A DNA stretch of 64,000 nt from Hyphomicrobiales bacterium (GCA_900470805.1 UCCA01000012.1:62001-126000); one strand, 5' to 3'; numbered from the stretch's first letter, positions 46,821-56,168 are shown. The notes: a model not told the origin generated them from the letters alone. Translations and numbers: made by a program.

Positions 46821-48788
46821 TCAACGCCGCCGGGCGATCAGCCAGACAAGGTAGGGCGCGCCGGCCAGGGCGGCGAAGAGGCCAAGCGGCAGTTCGTAGG
46901 GGAACGTCGCGGTGCGGGCACCGAAGTCGGCAATGATCATCAGAAGCGCACCAAGCGCTGCCGACGCGAGCAATTGCTGCGCCGGTCGCACGAACCCGGC
47001 CCGCTCTGCGATATGCGGGCCCATCAGACCGACAAAGCTCAACGGCCCGACGAGCAGCGATGCCGCGCCCGTCGCCAAGCCCGCAACGACGATCATCGAT
47101 ATCCGCGCCGAGCGCACCGGCACCCCGAGCGCGACAGGGACTGCCTGTCCCAACGGCAGCAGTGTCAGCCACCGCGTAAACAACAGCACGGTCCCGGTGC
47201 AGATCACCGCCAGCGCAGCAAGAGCAACGGAAGACGACGGCGTCGCGGTGCTTGAGGAGCCGCCTAGCCATGCCAGGATCTGCCACGAGCGTTGATCGCC
47301 GATGGCGAGCAGGGCGGAAAGGACGGCGGAGGCGAGCGAACTAACCGCGATCCCGGCCAGCAGCAGCCTCTCCGGCGAAAGGTGTCGCTGACTGGCAAAG
47401 GCGATCACGATGACCATCACCACCAACGATCCGATGCCGGCGCCGGCAAAAAGCTCCGCCGCGCCGGCTGCGGGCACGATGGTAATCGCAGCGGCAAAGC
47501 CGACGCCTGCACCACCACTGACGCCGAGAACCTCGGGACTGGCAAGCGGGTTGCCAGTCAGGCGTTGCAGGATCGCACCCGATACGGCAAGCAGGCTACC
47601 GGCGGCAGCCGACGCCAGCAGCCGCGGCCAGCGCATCGGCAGGAGATCGGCGAAATCCTGCGCGGAAAGCAGCGTGAAGCCGGTTGGTGTCCGCGCGAAC
47701 AGCAGCACCGCCAAGGCGATCAAAGGCAGCAGACCGAAGAGCACAACCAGCCGCGCCCGAGGCGCCCTCGCCTCGGCAGCGTGGCCACGCTGCTCATGCA
47801 ACTCGACAGGCTTGACCTTCGGCAGCAACCAGAGCAGCAGCGGGCCGCCGATGAGGGCCGTCATGGCGCCGGTTGGAAACGTCTCGCTCGCTGTCGATCC
47901 CAGTAGCTGGACGAGACCATCGCAAAGCCACAGAAGCAGGCCGCCGGCGACTGGCGACGCAAGGAGAATGGCATGTGGTCTTCGAATGCCGAGCCCGCGC
48001 ACGAGAGCCGGACCTGCGAGGCCGACGAAACTGACGAGGCCGACGCTGGCAGCAACGCCCGCCGTCAGGCCGACGGCAATGACCGCGACCGCGATCCGTA
48101 TGCCGGCAAGTCCAACGCCGAGCGATTTCGCGCCGCTGTCTCCAAGCCCCACCAACGTCAGCGGCCGCATCAGGACGACTGCGGCCAGCATGCCGACGGC
48201 CAGCTCGACCGCAAGCGTGGCGGCGACGGACCAATCCTGCTGGCTGAGCGAACCTCCGTTCCAGGTCACCAGCGACATCAGGTATTCGCCTTGCGAAAGC
48301 GTCATCGCCGCGGACAGCGCGCCGCAAGTGATGCCGACCAGAAGACCCGAGACGACCATAGTCACCGGATCGAAACTGCGGCGCCAGCCGAGCAGGAACA
48401 CCAGAGCGGTTGCGATGGCGGCACCGGCTAGCGCCACCAGCGCTCGATATCCATCCAGGATCGCCGGATAAAAGAGCGTTGCCGCCACAATGGCCAACTG
48501 CGCGCCCGCCGAAACGCCGAGCGTCGAGGGATCGGCGATCGGATTTCTGAGCAGCCGCTGCAGCAGAGCCCCGGCAAGGCCAAGGCACGCGCCGGCGAGG
48601 ATGGCCACCGCGCCTCTCGGCAAGACGCCGTAAGCCAGAATGATCTGTTGCGTCGTCATGTCGTCCGGCACGAACGGCAAGGACGGCCACGCGGCGAAGG
48701 GCAGAAAAGCAATGGCGTGTTGAAGAAACAGTGTGACCGCGAGCGCTACGCCGACCAGCCCAGCAAGAGAGTATCGATAAGCAATCAA
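46821..48788 (-). CDS. fhuB: Siderophore ABC transporter permease, fused double subunit (FhuB type)
   Basis: A 655-residue inner-membrane protein made of two homologous FecCD-type halves (about 1-325 and 340-655, each with ~10 helices). Each half has the family signature (RLLRNPIADPSTLGVSAGA and LTGNPLASPEVLGVSGGAG). This fusion is the hallmark of FhuB, which carries ferric hydroxamates across the inner membrane. Its start overlaps the FhuD-like stop (48785-48788, ATGA). No ATPase gene follows. Confidence 0.9.
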   Translation of the reverse strand: MIAYRYSLAGLVGVALAVTLFLQHAIAFLPFAAWPSLPFVPDDMTTQQIILAYGVLPRGAVAILAGACLGLAGALLQRLLRNPIADPSTLGVSAGAQLAIVAATLFYPAILDGYRALVALAGAAIATALVFLLGWRRSFDPVTMVVSGLLVGITCGALSAAMTLSQGEYLMSLVTWNGGSLSQQDWSVAATLAVELAVGMLAAVVLMRPLTLVGLGDSGAKSLGVGLAGIRIAVAVIAVGLTAGVAASVGLVSFVGLAGPALVRGLGIRRPHAILLASPVAGGLLLWLCDGLVQLLGSTASETFPTGAMTALIGGPLLLWLLPKVKPVELHEQRGHAAEARAPRARLVVLFGLLPLIALAVLLFARTPTGFTLLSAQDFADLLPMRWPRLLASAAAGSLLAVSGAILQRLTGNPLASPEVLGVSGGAGVGFAAAITIVPAAGAAELFAGAGIGSLVVMVIVIAFASQRHLSPERLLLAGIAVSSLASAVLSALLAIGDQRSWQILAWLGGSSSTATPSSSVALAALAVICTGTVLLFTRWLTLLPLGQAVPVALGVPVRSARISMIVVAGLATGAASLLVGPLSFVGLMGPHIAERAGFVRPAQQLLASAALGALLMIIADFGARTATFPYELPLGLFAALAGAPYLVWLIARRR

Positions 48789-49687
48789 AACGTCTCTCCG
48801 CTCTGCACCAGCGCTTCGCTCAGCAATCGCGCGAAGCGAAGGCCGGCGGTGATGCCGCCATAGGGGTTGACGTTGCCGATATTGACGACGCGCCCCTCCC
48901 GGACGGGCTTAAGCGATTTCCAGATCATGCTGTCGCGCAGGCCGCTTCTCGCCTCGACGGGGATATCCGAAACGATGACGATGCGGGCATCGGGATTGGC
49001 TGCAAGATTTTCCATCGGCACCGGCGCGGCGAATGTGAAGCGCGACTGGTCGGTCCATGCGTTCGGCATCCCCAATCGCTGCAGGATATCACCGAACATG
49101 CTGTCGGCGCCGAAGGCGCGGAAATGGCGGGCGTCGCCGACGTTGATCACGTAGGTAGGGCGTGCGGCAAACGTGGCGACAGACTGGCGGAAGCGTTCGA
49201 GCAACGCCGCCTGTGCCGAGAGAACCTCGGCAGCCTCGCCGGCCCTGTCGAGCCGATTGCCCAAGCTCGTAACGGCATTCAGTGCCTTAGCGTATGGCGG
49301 CTCTCCCGTGACGTAGAACGGCAGGGAGAAGACAGGCGCTATCGCTTCGAGCGCCGGCTGGTGCCTGACGTAGAAGGGTGAGATCAGGATCAGCTCAGGC
49401 TTCAGCAGATGCAGAAGCTCGAAATTCGGCGAACCACGCAGGCCGAGATCGCTTACCGATGACGGGATCTCGGGCTCGACCGCACCACTACGGAACTGAA
49501 TAAGCTCGGTCGCAGCGATCGGCGTCACACCGAGCGCCATCATGGTCTCAAGCATGGCCCAGTCGATGGCGGCGATCCGTTTCGCTTCGTTCGCTCGGGC
49601 GCCCCATGCAACGGCAGAGGCGGCGAGCAGGCCAAGTGCCTGCCGCCGCCTTATGAGAGGTAACCTGTCAGTATTGTCCGCCGTCAT
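48785..49687 (-). CDS. fhuD: Ferric-siderophore periplasmic binding protein (FhuD type)
   Basis: A 300-residue receptor with a Tat-like leader (RRRQALGLLAASAVAWGA) and the class III binding-protein pattern (RIAAIDWAMLETMMALGV; PELILISPFY; long central helix region). It delivers ferric hydroxamate from the outer-membrane receptor to FhuB. It lies 21 bp after the receptor gene and overlaps fhuB. Confidence 0.85.
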   Translation of the reverse strand: MTADNTDRLPLIRRRQALGLLAASAVAWGARANEAKRIAAIDWAMLETMMALGVTPIAATELIQFRSGAVEPEIPSSVSDLGLRGSPNFELLHLLKPELILISPFYVRHQPALEAIAPVFSLPFYVTGEPPYAKALNAVTSLGNRLDRAGEAAEVLSAQAALLERFRQSVATFAARPTYVINVGDARHFRAFGADSMFGDILQRLGMPNAWTDQSRFTFAAPVPMENLAANPDARIVIVSDIPVEARSGLRDSMIWKSLKPVREGRVVNIGNVNPYGGITAGLRFARLLSEALVQSGETF

Positions 49688-49708
49688 ATGCCCACTGTGA
49701 TCTGCCGC

Positions 49709-51883
49709 CTACCAAGCGAAACTCAACCTTGCCATCACCGTCCGACCGTCGCCATAGGTGCACCCGAACGATGAGCAGCTTGAGACGTAATTCTTGTCTG
49801 CAATATTCTTGATATTGAGAGACGCCGTGACGCCTTCTTTCTTGTAGCGGATCGCGGCGTCAAAAAGCGCGACGCCAGCCAGATCGAATGTGTTGGCGGT
49901 GTCGCCATACCGCTGCCCGACATACCTGACGCCTCCACCGATTCCGAAACCATCCAGCGCAGTCCCTTCCTGGAAGGTGTAGTCGAGCCAAAGGCTTGCC
50001 GCGTTCGCCGGAACATTGTCCAACCGTTTGCCGTTGTCCGTCCTACCCTCTATTTCCGTGTCCATATACGTGTAGGCGGCATGAAGGTCCAGACCCTCGG
50101 CAAGGCTCGTCACACCCTCAAGTTCTATGCCTCGGGCATGAACTTTGCCGATCTGCTCGATCGTGGTTCCGCCACTGGGCAATGCCACTGTATTCGAGAC
50201 ATTGCTTTGGCGCAGGTCGTAGATAGCGGCCGTAAAGAAGCCGTTCCAGCCGTCCGGTTGGTATTTCACACCGAGTTCGATCTGCTTGCCGGTCGTGGGC
50301 TCAAGAAGTTGCCCGCTTGTCGCCACCGGCACCGGCTCGAACGACGTGGCATAGCTTAAATAAGGCGCTATGCCATTGTCGAATACATAGCCGAGACCCG
50401 CGCGCCCGGTCAGCTTCTGGTCGTCCTTGTTCAGCGGTCGGCTCCGATTGGTCAGTCCGCTGAAGGACGTACCGCTGGTACTCGCCCAGTCCTGTCGCAA
50501 CCCAAGGGTGGCACGCCAGTTGTTGTAGGCCATTTCGTCCTGGATGTAGATGCCGACTTGCTTGAGATCGGAATCGACATGTGTGTCGGTTGTCTTCGAT
50601 AAAAGCGAGATCGGACCGCCATATACGGGATTGAACGCATCAAGCGGTGTCGCACGCCAGAACTGCGTGCTGACGTCATTGGCGAAATAGCGATAGTCCA
50701 AACCCATCAGCAGCTTGTGGTCGATATCTCCAGTATCGAATTCGGCCAGGAGACTGTTGTCGATATTGAAAGTGTTGAGCTGCTCGTCCTGGAATGTCGC
50801 ATTCCTGTTGATCGTGCGCCCGTCCGCCGCAAGGCCGGCGGTGGACATTCCAAGAGCCTGATATTTCCAATCGAGGTTGGAGCAGCGGACGTTTTGCCGG
50901 AAGGTCCAGACGTCGTTGAAGCGGTGTTCGAACTCGTAGCCGATGTTGGTCAGCGTTCGGTCGGAGTGGTCGAAACTTTTATCGCCGACAAAGAAGTCGC
51001 GCGATAGACGGTTGCCGGTAGCATTCAAGGTCAGCTGTGCAGGCAGGCTCGACGGCGTACTGGGATTGTCGTGCTGGACGCTGGTCAGGATCGTGAGCTT
51101 GGTGTCCTCGTCCGGCTGCCAAGTCAGTGCCGGCGCGATGAAATATCGGTCGTTGTCGAGATTGTCCGTCTGGGCGCCGGCGGCGCGCACGAGGCCGGTC
51201 AGCCGGTAGGCGAAGTCGGACCCGTCGGCAACGGGGCCTCCGACGTCGAAGAAGGAGCCATAGGTATCGTAGCTCCCTGCCTGCAGCCCAACTTCTCCGA
51301 ACCGGTCGAATGTCGGGCGCTTGCTTATCAGGTTGATCAGGCCGCCCGGATTTCCCTGCCCGTACATGACGGAAGCCGGTCCGCGCAAAAGCTCGATACG
51401 TTCCAGCTGATAGGGATCGATCGGAGGCGCACCCGCCGTTCGCATCATCCTCAGGCCGTTGAGAAACTGCGCTTGACGGCCATCGAAACCGCGAATCCTC
51501 GGAGAATCGAAGCGTGGATCAGAGCCGAAAGGCACGCCGGACACGCCAGCGGAATACTCCAACGCCTGCCCCACCGTCTGTGCGTCCTGTGCTCGCATCT
51601 GATCGTTGGTAATGACCGAAATCGATTGCTGCGTTTCGAGCAGCGAGGTCCCGGTCTTGGTGGCGGTTGAGCTGGACTTGGCGACAAAACCCTGCACCGC
51701 TGCCTTGGGATTTTCCGTTCCGTTGCTCTGCACGGTGATCGGCGCCAACGCCGTCGCACTGTCCGCTTCCTGTGCAAGCGATAGGTTTGGTGCGGCCACC
51801 AATACGCCGGCAAGAGCTGTCGCAGCCAAACCGTCCATAAATCTCGTATGTCTTGCCACGCTGCCGTCCAATCTCGCTGCCAT
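49709..51883 (-). CDS. TonB-dependent siderophore receptor (FhuA type)
   Basis: A 724-residue outer-membrane receptor: signal peptide (ending near LSLAQEAD), TonB-box-like ALAPITVQ, plug domain (residues ~70-180 with QSISVITNDQMRAQ and LLRGPASVMYGQGNPGG), 22-strand barrel, and C-terminal aromatic (LSFAW). The late CSSFGCTYGDGR cysteine pair is typical of FhuA/ferrichrome-type receptors. It is the first gene of the receptor-fhuD-fhuB operon. The precise siderophore is not known. Confidence 0.9.
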   Translation of the reverse strand: MAARLDGSVARHTRFMDGLAATALAGVLVAAPNLSLAQEADSATALAPITVQSNGTENPKAAVQGFVAKSSSTATKTGTSLLETQQSISVITNDQMRAQDAQTVGQALEYSAGVSGVPFGSDPRFDSPRIRGFDGRQAQFLNGLRMMRTAGAPPIDPYQLERIELLRGPASVMYGQGNPGGLINLISKRPTFDRFGEVGLQAGSYDTYGSFFDVGGPVADGSDFAYRLTGLVRAAGAQTDNLDNDRYFIAPALTWQPDEDTKLTILTSVQHDNPSTPSSLPAQLTLNATGNRLSRDFFVGDKSFDHSDRTLTNIGYEFEHRFNDVWTFRQNVRCSNLDWKYQALGMSTAGLAADGRTINRNATFQDEQLNTFNIDNSLLAEFDTGDIDHKLLMGLDYRYFANDVSTQFWRATPLDAFNPVYGGPISLLSKTTDTHVDSDLKQVGIYIQDEMAYNNWRATLGLRQDWASTSGTSFSGLTNRSRPLNKDDQKLTGRAGLGYVFDNGIAPYLSYATSFEPVPVATSGQLLEPTTGKQIELGVKYQPDGWNGFFTAAIYDLRQSNVSNTVALPSGGTTIEQIGKVHARGIELEGVTSLAEGLDLHAAYTYMDTEIEGRTDNGKRLDNVPANAASLWLDYTFQEGTALDGFGIGGGVRYVGQRYGDTANTFDLAGVALFDAAIRYKKEGVTASLNIKNIADKNYVSSCSSFGCTYGDGRTVMARLSFAW

Positions 51884-51953
51884 CCGAAAACTGGACTTTT
51901 TTATTCATCTTATCGTATTTCTTCCAATAAATAGCAGGGGGTTTTTTCATAAG

Positions 51954-51967
51954 TATCGGCTATGATA
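51954..51967. promoter_or_regulatory. Candidate LysR-type dyad TATC-N6-GATA
   Basis: This inverted repeat lies in the AT-rich divergent gap between the receptor gene and the LysR gene, about 40 bp from the lysR start. It is a plausible binding site, but no iron-regulatory box was recognised. Confidence 0.3.
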
Positions 51968-52005
51968 TTGATCGAGTGCCATAGTTTGTAATTCTTCTAA
52001 TCAAA

Positions 52006-52947
52006 ATGAGATGGATGATGACCGCCGCTAAGCCCCGCAGATCTGCCCAAAATCCGGCATTCGAACTGCGACACCTGAAATACTTTGTCGCACTGGTAGA
52101 CGAGCGCAATTTCGAGCGCGCCGCAGCCCGGCTCGGCATTGCCCAGCCCGGTCTCAGCCAACAGATCATGAGTCTCGAGGGGATAGTCGGAACGTCCCTT
52201 CTCGACCGGACGCGCCGCTCGGTGAAGCTGACGCAGGCCGGCCAGGTCCTTTACGATGAGGCCACCAAGATCCTGGCGCAGGCGGAGACCGCGATGATCG
52301 CGGTCAATCGCGCCAGCCGTGGGGAGACAGGCCGCGTGTCCATCGGATACGTTGCATCCGCCGCCTATTCGGGCGCCGTGGTGCAGTCGATCAAAGCCTA
52401 TCGGGTCGAGCACCCGGGCGTCGAAATCGATCTCGTGGAGATGGAATTGCGCAAGCAGCTTGCGCGCATCGTCGAAGGGCTGCTTGACTTCGCCTTTATC
52501 CGCGGCCCTGCTCCGATACCCGACGGCCTCGCAACGCATATCATCAGACGCGAGCCGGTCATTGTCATGATCCCAGACGATCATCCCACGAAACTTGAAG
52601 GCGGGGGCGCCGATCTTGCCGCGCTGTCGCACGAAGTGTTCCTGACGCCACAGCAGCCGCGCGACGTTGGCTTTCACGGCACCACCCACGCAGCCTGCGC
52701 GGAAGCCGGCTTCGAACCGACGATCAATTCCGCTGCGCTTGATGTCACCGGAATCGCTAGCATGGTTGCCATCGGCGCCGGCGTCTCGATCCTGCCGAAA
52801 TCGCTCGAAAGCGTCCGGCTACCGGGCATTCGGTACGTTGCATTGCCGAGGTCGCGCACGACATCGGATATCATCGTCGCCTATCGCAAGACGGAATCCT
52901 CGCCTGCTGTCAGGGCGTTCATCGCCCATAGCAGGCGTGCTTCCTGA
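52006..52947 (+). CDS. LysR-family transcriptional regulator
   Basis: A 313-residue LTTR: HTH at residues ~18-75 (FELRHLKYFVALVDERNF... IAQPGLSQQIMSLE) and a periplasmic-binding-like effector domain. The ATG at 52006 is followed by in-frame ATGs at 52015 and 52018, so the start is uncertain by four residues. It is divergent from the siderophore receptor and convergent with eutC; by LTTR convention it may control the receptor operon, though iron systems are usually controlled otherwise. Confidence 0.88.
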   Translation: MRWMMTAAKPRRSAQNPAFELRHLKYFVALVDERNFERAAARLGIAQPGLSQQIMSLEGIVGTSLLDRTRRSVKLTQAGQVLYDEATKILAQAETAMIAVNRASRGETGRVSIGYVASAAYSGAVVQSIKAYRVEHPGVEIDLVEMELRKQLARIVEGLLDFAFIRGPAPIPDGLATHIIRREPVIVMIPDDHPTKLEGGGADLAALSHEVFLTPQQPRDVGFHGTTHAACAEAGFEPTINSAALDVTGIASMVAIGAGVSILPKSLESVRLPGIRYVALPRSRTTSDIIVAYRKTESSPAVRAFIAHSRRAS

Positions 52948-53020
52948 CAACGCCATGACACGACCCTGGTAGAACTCGAGCCGCTTCAAACGAGACGGCG
53001 CATCATCCGGTCTTCCGAGA

Positions 53021-53821
53021 TCAGGATGTACGATCTGCCGGCACAGCGGCCAGCCTGACCATGGCTTCCTTGAGCCCAACACCGCTCGTGCCGGTGCTGA
53101 TCATGCTGAAGACAAGCCCGGCAATCGTTGTGGCGGCCTGCTTCATCGACAAGCCGCCCTCCCGCATGTTCGATACGCAGTTGCGCCTGGAATCCGCCGT
53201 GCCGACTTTGGGGGCAAAGGTGATGTAGGCGCCGAGGCTGTCGGCGGCAGATAAGCCGGGACGCTCACCGATCAGTGCGATCGTCATCTTCGCGCCAAGA
53301 ATTTCGCCGACTTCGTCCGAGAGCGCTACGCGTGCCTGCCGTGCCACCGTCAACGGTCCAAGCGTCAAACCCCGTTCGCACAACAGAGCCGTGAGTTCCC
53401 TAATGAGCGCCGCAGCGTTGATGTCGATGGCACTCGAGGAAAGTCCATCGGCAATCGTGATTACAACATCGCAGCCTTTGGACGCGTCCGGCATTGCCGC
53501 CAGGCGTTCGGCAGAGGCAGCCGACAGCTTGCGGCCGAGGTCAGGCCGACGAAGGTAGCTACCGCGGTCCTGTGCCATGCTCTCGACTGCTATGACCTCA
53601 AGCCCCAAGCCCTCGACCTCGCTCTTCAGCCTGTCTTCGTCGACGGTCGACCAGACGGCCTCGCGGGCACGCGCATGATCCAGCTGAAAGGCCAGCAGTG
53701 CCTTGGTCGGCGCTCCCGAGCCGAACCGCCCGAGCGACACACGGGCATCGGTCATCTCTGCCAGAGCAACGGGCTTCGAGCGGTATTGTTTCTGCAGTTC
53801 ATCGGCTTTGAATTTAGGCAA
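53021..53821 (-). CDS. eutC: Ethanolamine ammonia-lyase light chain
   Basis: A 266-residue small subunit of the adenosylcobalamin-dependent lyase that splits ethanolamine to acetaldehyde and ammonia. Family marks: DARVSLGRFGSGAPTKALLAFQLDHARARDAV-like start (here ending AREAV), DGLSSSAIDINA, ALIGERPGLSAADSLGAY and NCVSNMREGGL. The TTG at 53821 was chosen because GGAGG lies 6 nt before it and it overlaps the eutB stop; the frame open to 53884 would overlap more deeply. Confidence 0.9.
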   Translation of the reverse strand: MPKFKADELQKQYRSKPVALAEMTDARVSLGRFGSGAPTKALLAFQLDHARAREAVWSTVDEDRLKSEVEGLGLEVIAVESMAQDRGSYLRRPDLGRKLSAASAERLAAMPDASKGCDVVITIADGLSSSAIDINAAALIRELTALLCERGLTLGPLTVARQARVALSDEVGEILGAKMTIALIGERPGLSAADSLGAYITFAPKVGTADSRRNCVSNMREGGLSMKQAATTIAGLVFSMISTGTSGVGLKEAMVRLAAVPADRTS

Positions 53822-55199
53822 GCGCAGCCTCCGAGAAATAATGAGTGAGCATGGCGGGCGCGCCGGAAAGCGCACCGGCATCATCGGTCAGGCCGATGTC
53901 GCGCAACCAGGCCTCGAACTCCGGCGCCGGCGGGCGGCCGAGTGTCTCGCGGCAATAGATGGCATCGTGGTGGGACAGCGACTGGTAGTTCAGCATGATA
54001 TCGTCGGCGCCGGGAACGGTGATGACGAAATTGACGTTGGCCGCGCATAGCAGCGTCAGGAGCGTATCCATGTCCTCCTGGTCGGCGTCCGCGTGGTTTG
54101 TGTAGCAGACGTCGACACCCATCGGCAGGCCGAGCAACTTTCCGCAGAAATGATCCTCCAGCCCGGCGCGGATGATCTGCTTGCCGTTAAAGAGATATTC
54201 CGGGCCGATGAAGCCGACCACCGTGTTGACCAGCAACGGATCGAATTCACGGGCGACCGCGTAGGCCCGGGTTTCCATCGTCTGCTGATCGACGCCGAAA
54301 TGCGCATCGGCCGACAATGCCGCCCCCTGCCCTGTCTCGAAATACATCAGGTTGGTGCCCGGCATGCCGCGCTTCAGCGAACGGGCGGCATCCTGCGCCT
54401 CCTTGAGAAGCGCAAGATTGATGCCGAAGCCCTCATTGGCCTTCTGCGACCCGGCGACGGACTGGAACATCAGATCGATCGGCGCGCCGGTCCCGGCGGC
54501 CTGGATCGCCGTCGTCACATGGCCGAGGCAACAGGTCTGCGTCGGGATCGACAGGCGATCGCGGATTTCGTCGAGCAGCGACACGATACGGATATAGTCT
54601 TCGACGCTCTCGGTCGCAGGATTGACGCCGATCACCGCGTCGCCCGAGCCCATCAGTAGCCCGTCGATCGCCGAGGCGGCGATGCCGCGGCTATCGTCGG
54701 TCGGGTGATTCGGCTGATTGCGGGTCGATAGCCGCCCCGCAAGACCGATCGTATTGCGGAAGCGCGTAACGACCTGGCGCTTGGCAGCAACCGCGATCAG
54801 GTCCTGCAGCCGCATGATCTTCGACACCGCTGCCAGCATCTCCGGCGTGATGCCATAGGTGATCGCCTCCAGCTGCCGCTGCCCCGTCTCCGGCCTCAGC
54901 AGCCATTCGCGAAACTCCCCGATGGTCAGCGAACTGATAGGCGCGAAGGCACCTGCGTCAAACTGCCTGGCGATCAGCGCCGAGACTTCATCATGGTCCG
55001 ACGAGATTAGCTCTTCGCTGAGGAAGGCCTTCAGCGGAAGATCGGCCAACGCCATCTGCGCCGCCAGCCGCTCGACCGGTCCGGCAGCCGCGATTCCGGC
55101 AAGTTGGTCACCCGATCGTTCCGGCGTGGCCTTGGCGAGAAGGTCCTTGAGGTCCCGGAAGCGAAACAGGGTTCGCTCGATCGTCGTGCTGTATGCCAT
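53814..55199 (-). CDS. eutB: Ethanolamine ammonia-lyase heavy chain
   Basis: A 461-residue catalytic subunit: FRDLKDLLAKATPERSGDQLAGIAA at the start (spread over residues ~12-36), SRGIAASAIDGLLMGSGDAV, the GTNLMYFETGQG region and HADQEDMDTLL, all typical of EutB, which binds B12 and substrate in its barrel. No eut microcompartment, eutA reactivase or acetaldehyde dehydrogenase is in the window, so it is the simple cytosolic type found in many proteobacteria for nitrogen scavenging. Confidence 0.93.
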   Translation of the reverse strand: MAYSTTIERTLFRFRDLKDLLAKATPERSGDQLAGIAAAGPVERLAAQMALADLPLKAFLSEELISSDHDEVSALIARQFDAGAFAPISSLTIGEFREWLLRPETGQRQLEAITYGITPEMLAAVSKIMRLQDLIAVAAKRQVVTRFRNTIGLAGRLSTRNQPNHPTDDSRGIAASAIDGLLMGSGDAVIGVNPATESVEDYIRIVSLLDEIRDRLSIPTQTCCLGHVTTAIQAAGTGAPIDLMFQSVAGSQKANEGFGINLALLKEAQDAARSLKRGMPGTNLMYFETGQGAALSADAHFGVDQQTMETRAYAVAREFDPLLVNTVVGFIGPEYLFNGKQIIRAGLEDHFCGKLLGLPMGVDVCYTNHADADQEDMDTLLTLLCAANVNFVITVPGADDIMLNYQSLSHHDAIYCRETLGRPPAPEFEAWLRDIGLTDDAGALSGAPAMLTHYFSEAALA

Positions 55200-55620
55200 G
55201 CGGGAGTCCTAGCGATTAAGAGTTTCCAGCGCCTGCCGATGATGTTCGGCTGCCACCGGAGCGAGCACTCCTCCCTTGAAACGCGATATCAGATCCTTGC
55301 CTTCTCAAGCGGTGACGCAGCCTCCCGTGCCGGTCACCACAGGCACCGGAACCATGTAGTCGCAAAGAGAAAGCCCTGTCTCGATGATCACGTCAACATG
55401 CGCCGACACCAACATGCCAGAAATATATCAATCACCAACGCATCTCGCCGCTTTGGCTGTGCCGTGGGTCGATCGAGACGCGATTAGCGAACGGAAGGGT
55501 CAGGCAGCGCCGGGGAAAGCGGTCGTCGATGCGTTCGAGAGATATGCTTCGAGGATGCCTGGATGCCGTGTCTCCGCGCAGCGAAAAACTGGTGAAACGA
55601 ACCGGGTGCCCAGAATCGAA
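55200..55620. other. Gap upstream of eutB; no gene supported
   Basis: Only short frames occur. One on the minus strand (55305-55415, 36 codons) lacks an SD. The eutB promoter should be in the proximal part. No repeats or palindromes of note were seen before the hairpin cluster at 55621. Confidence 0.4.
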
Positions 55621-55654
55621 AAAGCCTGCCGCGGGAGGAGGTGCGGCAGGCTTT
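55621..55654 (-). ncRNA. CcsR/cuckoo-type hairpin 4 (last of four), also terminator
   Basis: A perfect 12-bp stem (AAAGCCTGCCGC with its complement) has a 10-nt loop reading ACCTCCTCCC on the minus strand. Immediately 3' on that strand is TTTTT, so this hairpin doubles as a Rho-independent terminator for the cluster. Confidence 0.75.
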
Positions 55655-55665
55655 CGAAAAGAACC

Positions 55666-55698
55666 GAATAGCAGCTGGGAGGAGGAGTGCTGCTATTC
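55666..55698 (-). ncRNA. CcsR/cuckoo-type hairpin 3
   Basis: A perfect 10-bp stem (GAATAGCAGC with GCTGCTATTC) encloses a 13-nt loop with TCCTCCTCCC on the minus strand. The stem sequence is unrelated to those of its neighbours, while the loop is conserved. Confidence 0.75.
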
Positions 55699-55699
55699 C

Positions 55700-55736
55700 T
55701 TCGGGCGCCTCTGGGAGGAGGAGTGAAGCGCCTGAA
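55700..55736 (-). ncRNA. CcsR/cuckoo-type hairpin 2
   Basis: TTCGGGCGC pairs with GCGCCTGAA (one G-U wobble in RNA) around a longer loop holding TCCTCCTCCC on the minus strand. Confidence 0.7.
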
Positions 55737-55740
55737 ACAC

Positions 55741-55770
55741 GAAGCTTTGCGGGAGGAGGTGCATCGCTTC
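55741..55770 (-). ncRNA. CcsR/cuckoo-type hairpin 1 (first of four)
   Basis: GAAGC-2-TGC pairs with GCA-2-GCTTC, with a 2x2 internal loop and a 10-nt loop ACCTCCTCCC on the minus strand. It is the hairpin nearest the DUF1127 gene. Confidence 0.7.
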
Positions 55771-55894
55771 GTTGAAAACAACATACCCGATAATTGGTCA
55801 AATTCTAGGCATTATTGCGCAGTGCAGATATGCGTTTTTTACATGACTGCGAGTCGGAGCGGAATATGAGGGTATTTTTCATGGTTTTAAACGC

Positions 55895-55922
55895 AAAAAC
55901 GCCCGCGGTGCAGCGGGCGTTT
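55895..55922 (-). terminator. Rho-independent terminator after DUF1127 gene
   Basis: AAACGCCCGC and GCGGGCGTTT form a 10-bp GC-rich stem with a 6-nt loop, followed on the minus strand by TTTTT. It starts about 28 nt past the DUF1127 stop. If it is leaky or processed, the hairpin cluster downstream could be co-transcribed. Confidence 0.75.
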
Positions 55923-55949
55923 GAACTGTCAGAATTCTTGGCTAGGCGA

Positions 55950-56096
55950 TCAAAGCGCGATGGATGCCCGAGCGACAGTGCGGATATCACTGCGGCCGAT
56001 ACCGAGATCGCTCAATTCGCGGTTGCTCATACGGCCGAGTTCGGCGACGGTCTGACGATACTTGCGCCAGTTGTTCAGGGTGCGTGCTACGTTCAT
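55950..56096 (-). CDS. DUF1127 small protein (CcaF1-like), 48 residues
   Basis: A short gene with sequence MNVARTLNNWRKYRQTVAEL at its start, then MSNRELSDLGIGRSDIR, the diagnostic DUF1127 pattern (arginine-rich helix plus 'L-x-D-L/I-G-I-x-R'). AGGAAAGGGG precedes the ATG. DUF1127 proteins are small RNA-binding or stress/phosphate-response proteins in alphaproteobacteria; CcaF1 of Rhodobacter sphaeroides is encoded directly upstream of the CcsR RNAs and affects their maturation. The same gene order is seen here. Confidence 0.9.
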   Translation of the reverse strand: MNVARTLNNWRKYRQTVAELGRMSNRELSDLGIGRSDIRTVARASIAL

Positions 56097-56168
56097 AATG
56101 ATCCCCTTTCCTGAGGTTCGATGACGTCAGCAGCCCTGATTGGCTCCGGCGTCGTTTGATGTCGCTAA

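Noticed and set aside
55305..55415. 36-codon minus-strand frame with a plausible-looking hydrophobic sequence
   Set aside because: No SD, too short, and no recognised family; possibly a remnant but not supportable.
55621..55770. Four GGGAGGAGG repeats considered as a CRISPR-like or VNTR array
   Set aside because: The shared unit is only about 10 bp, spacing varies, and each copy sits in the loop of its own unrelated stem, which fits RNA hairpins instead.
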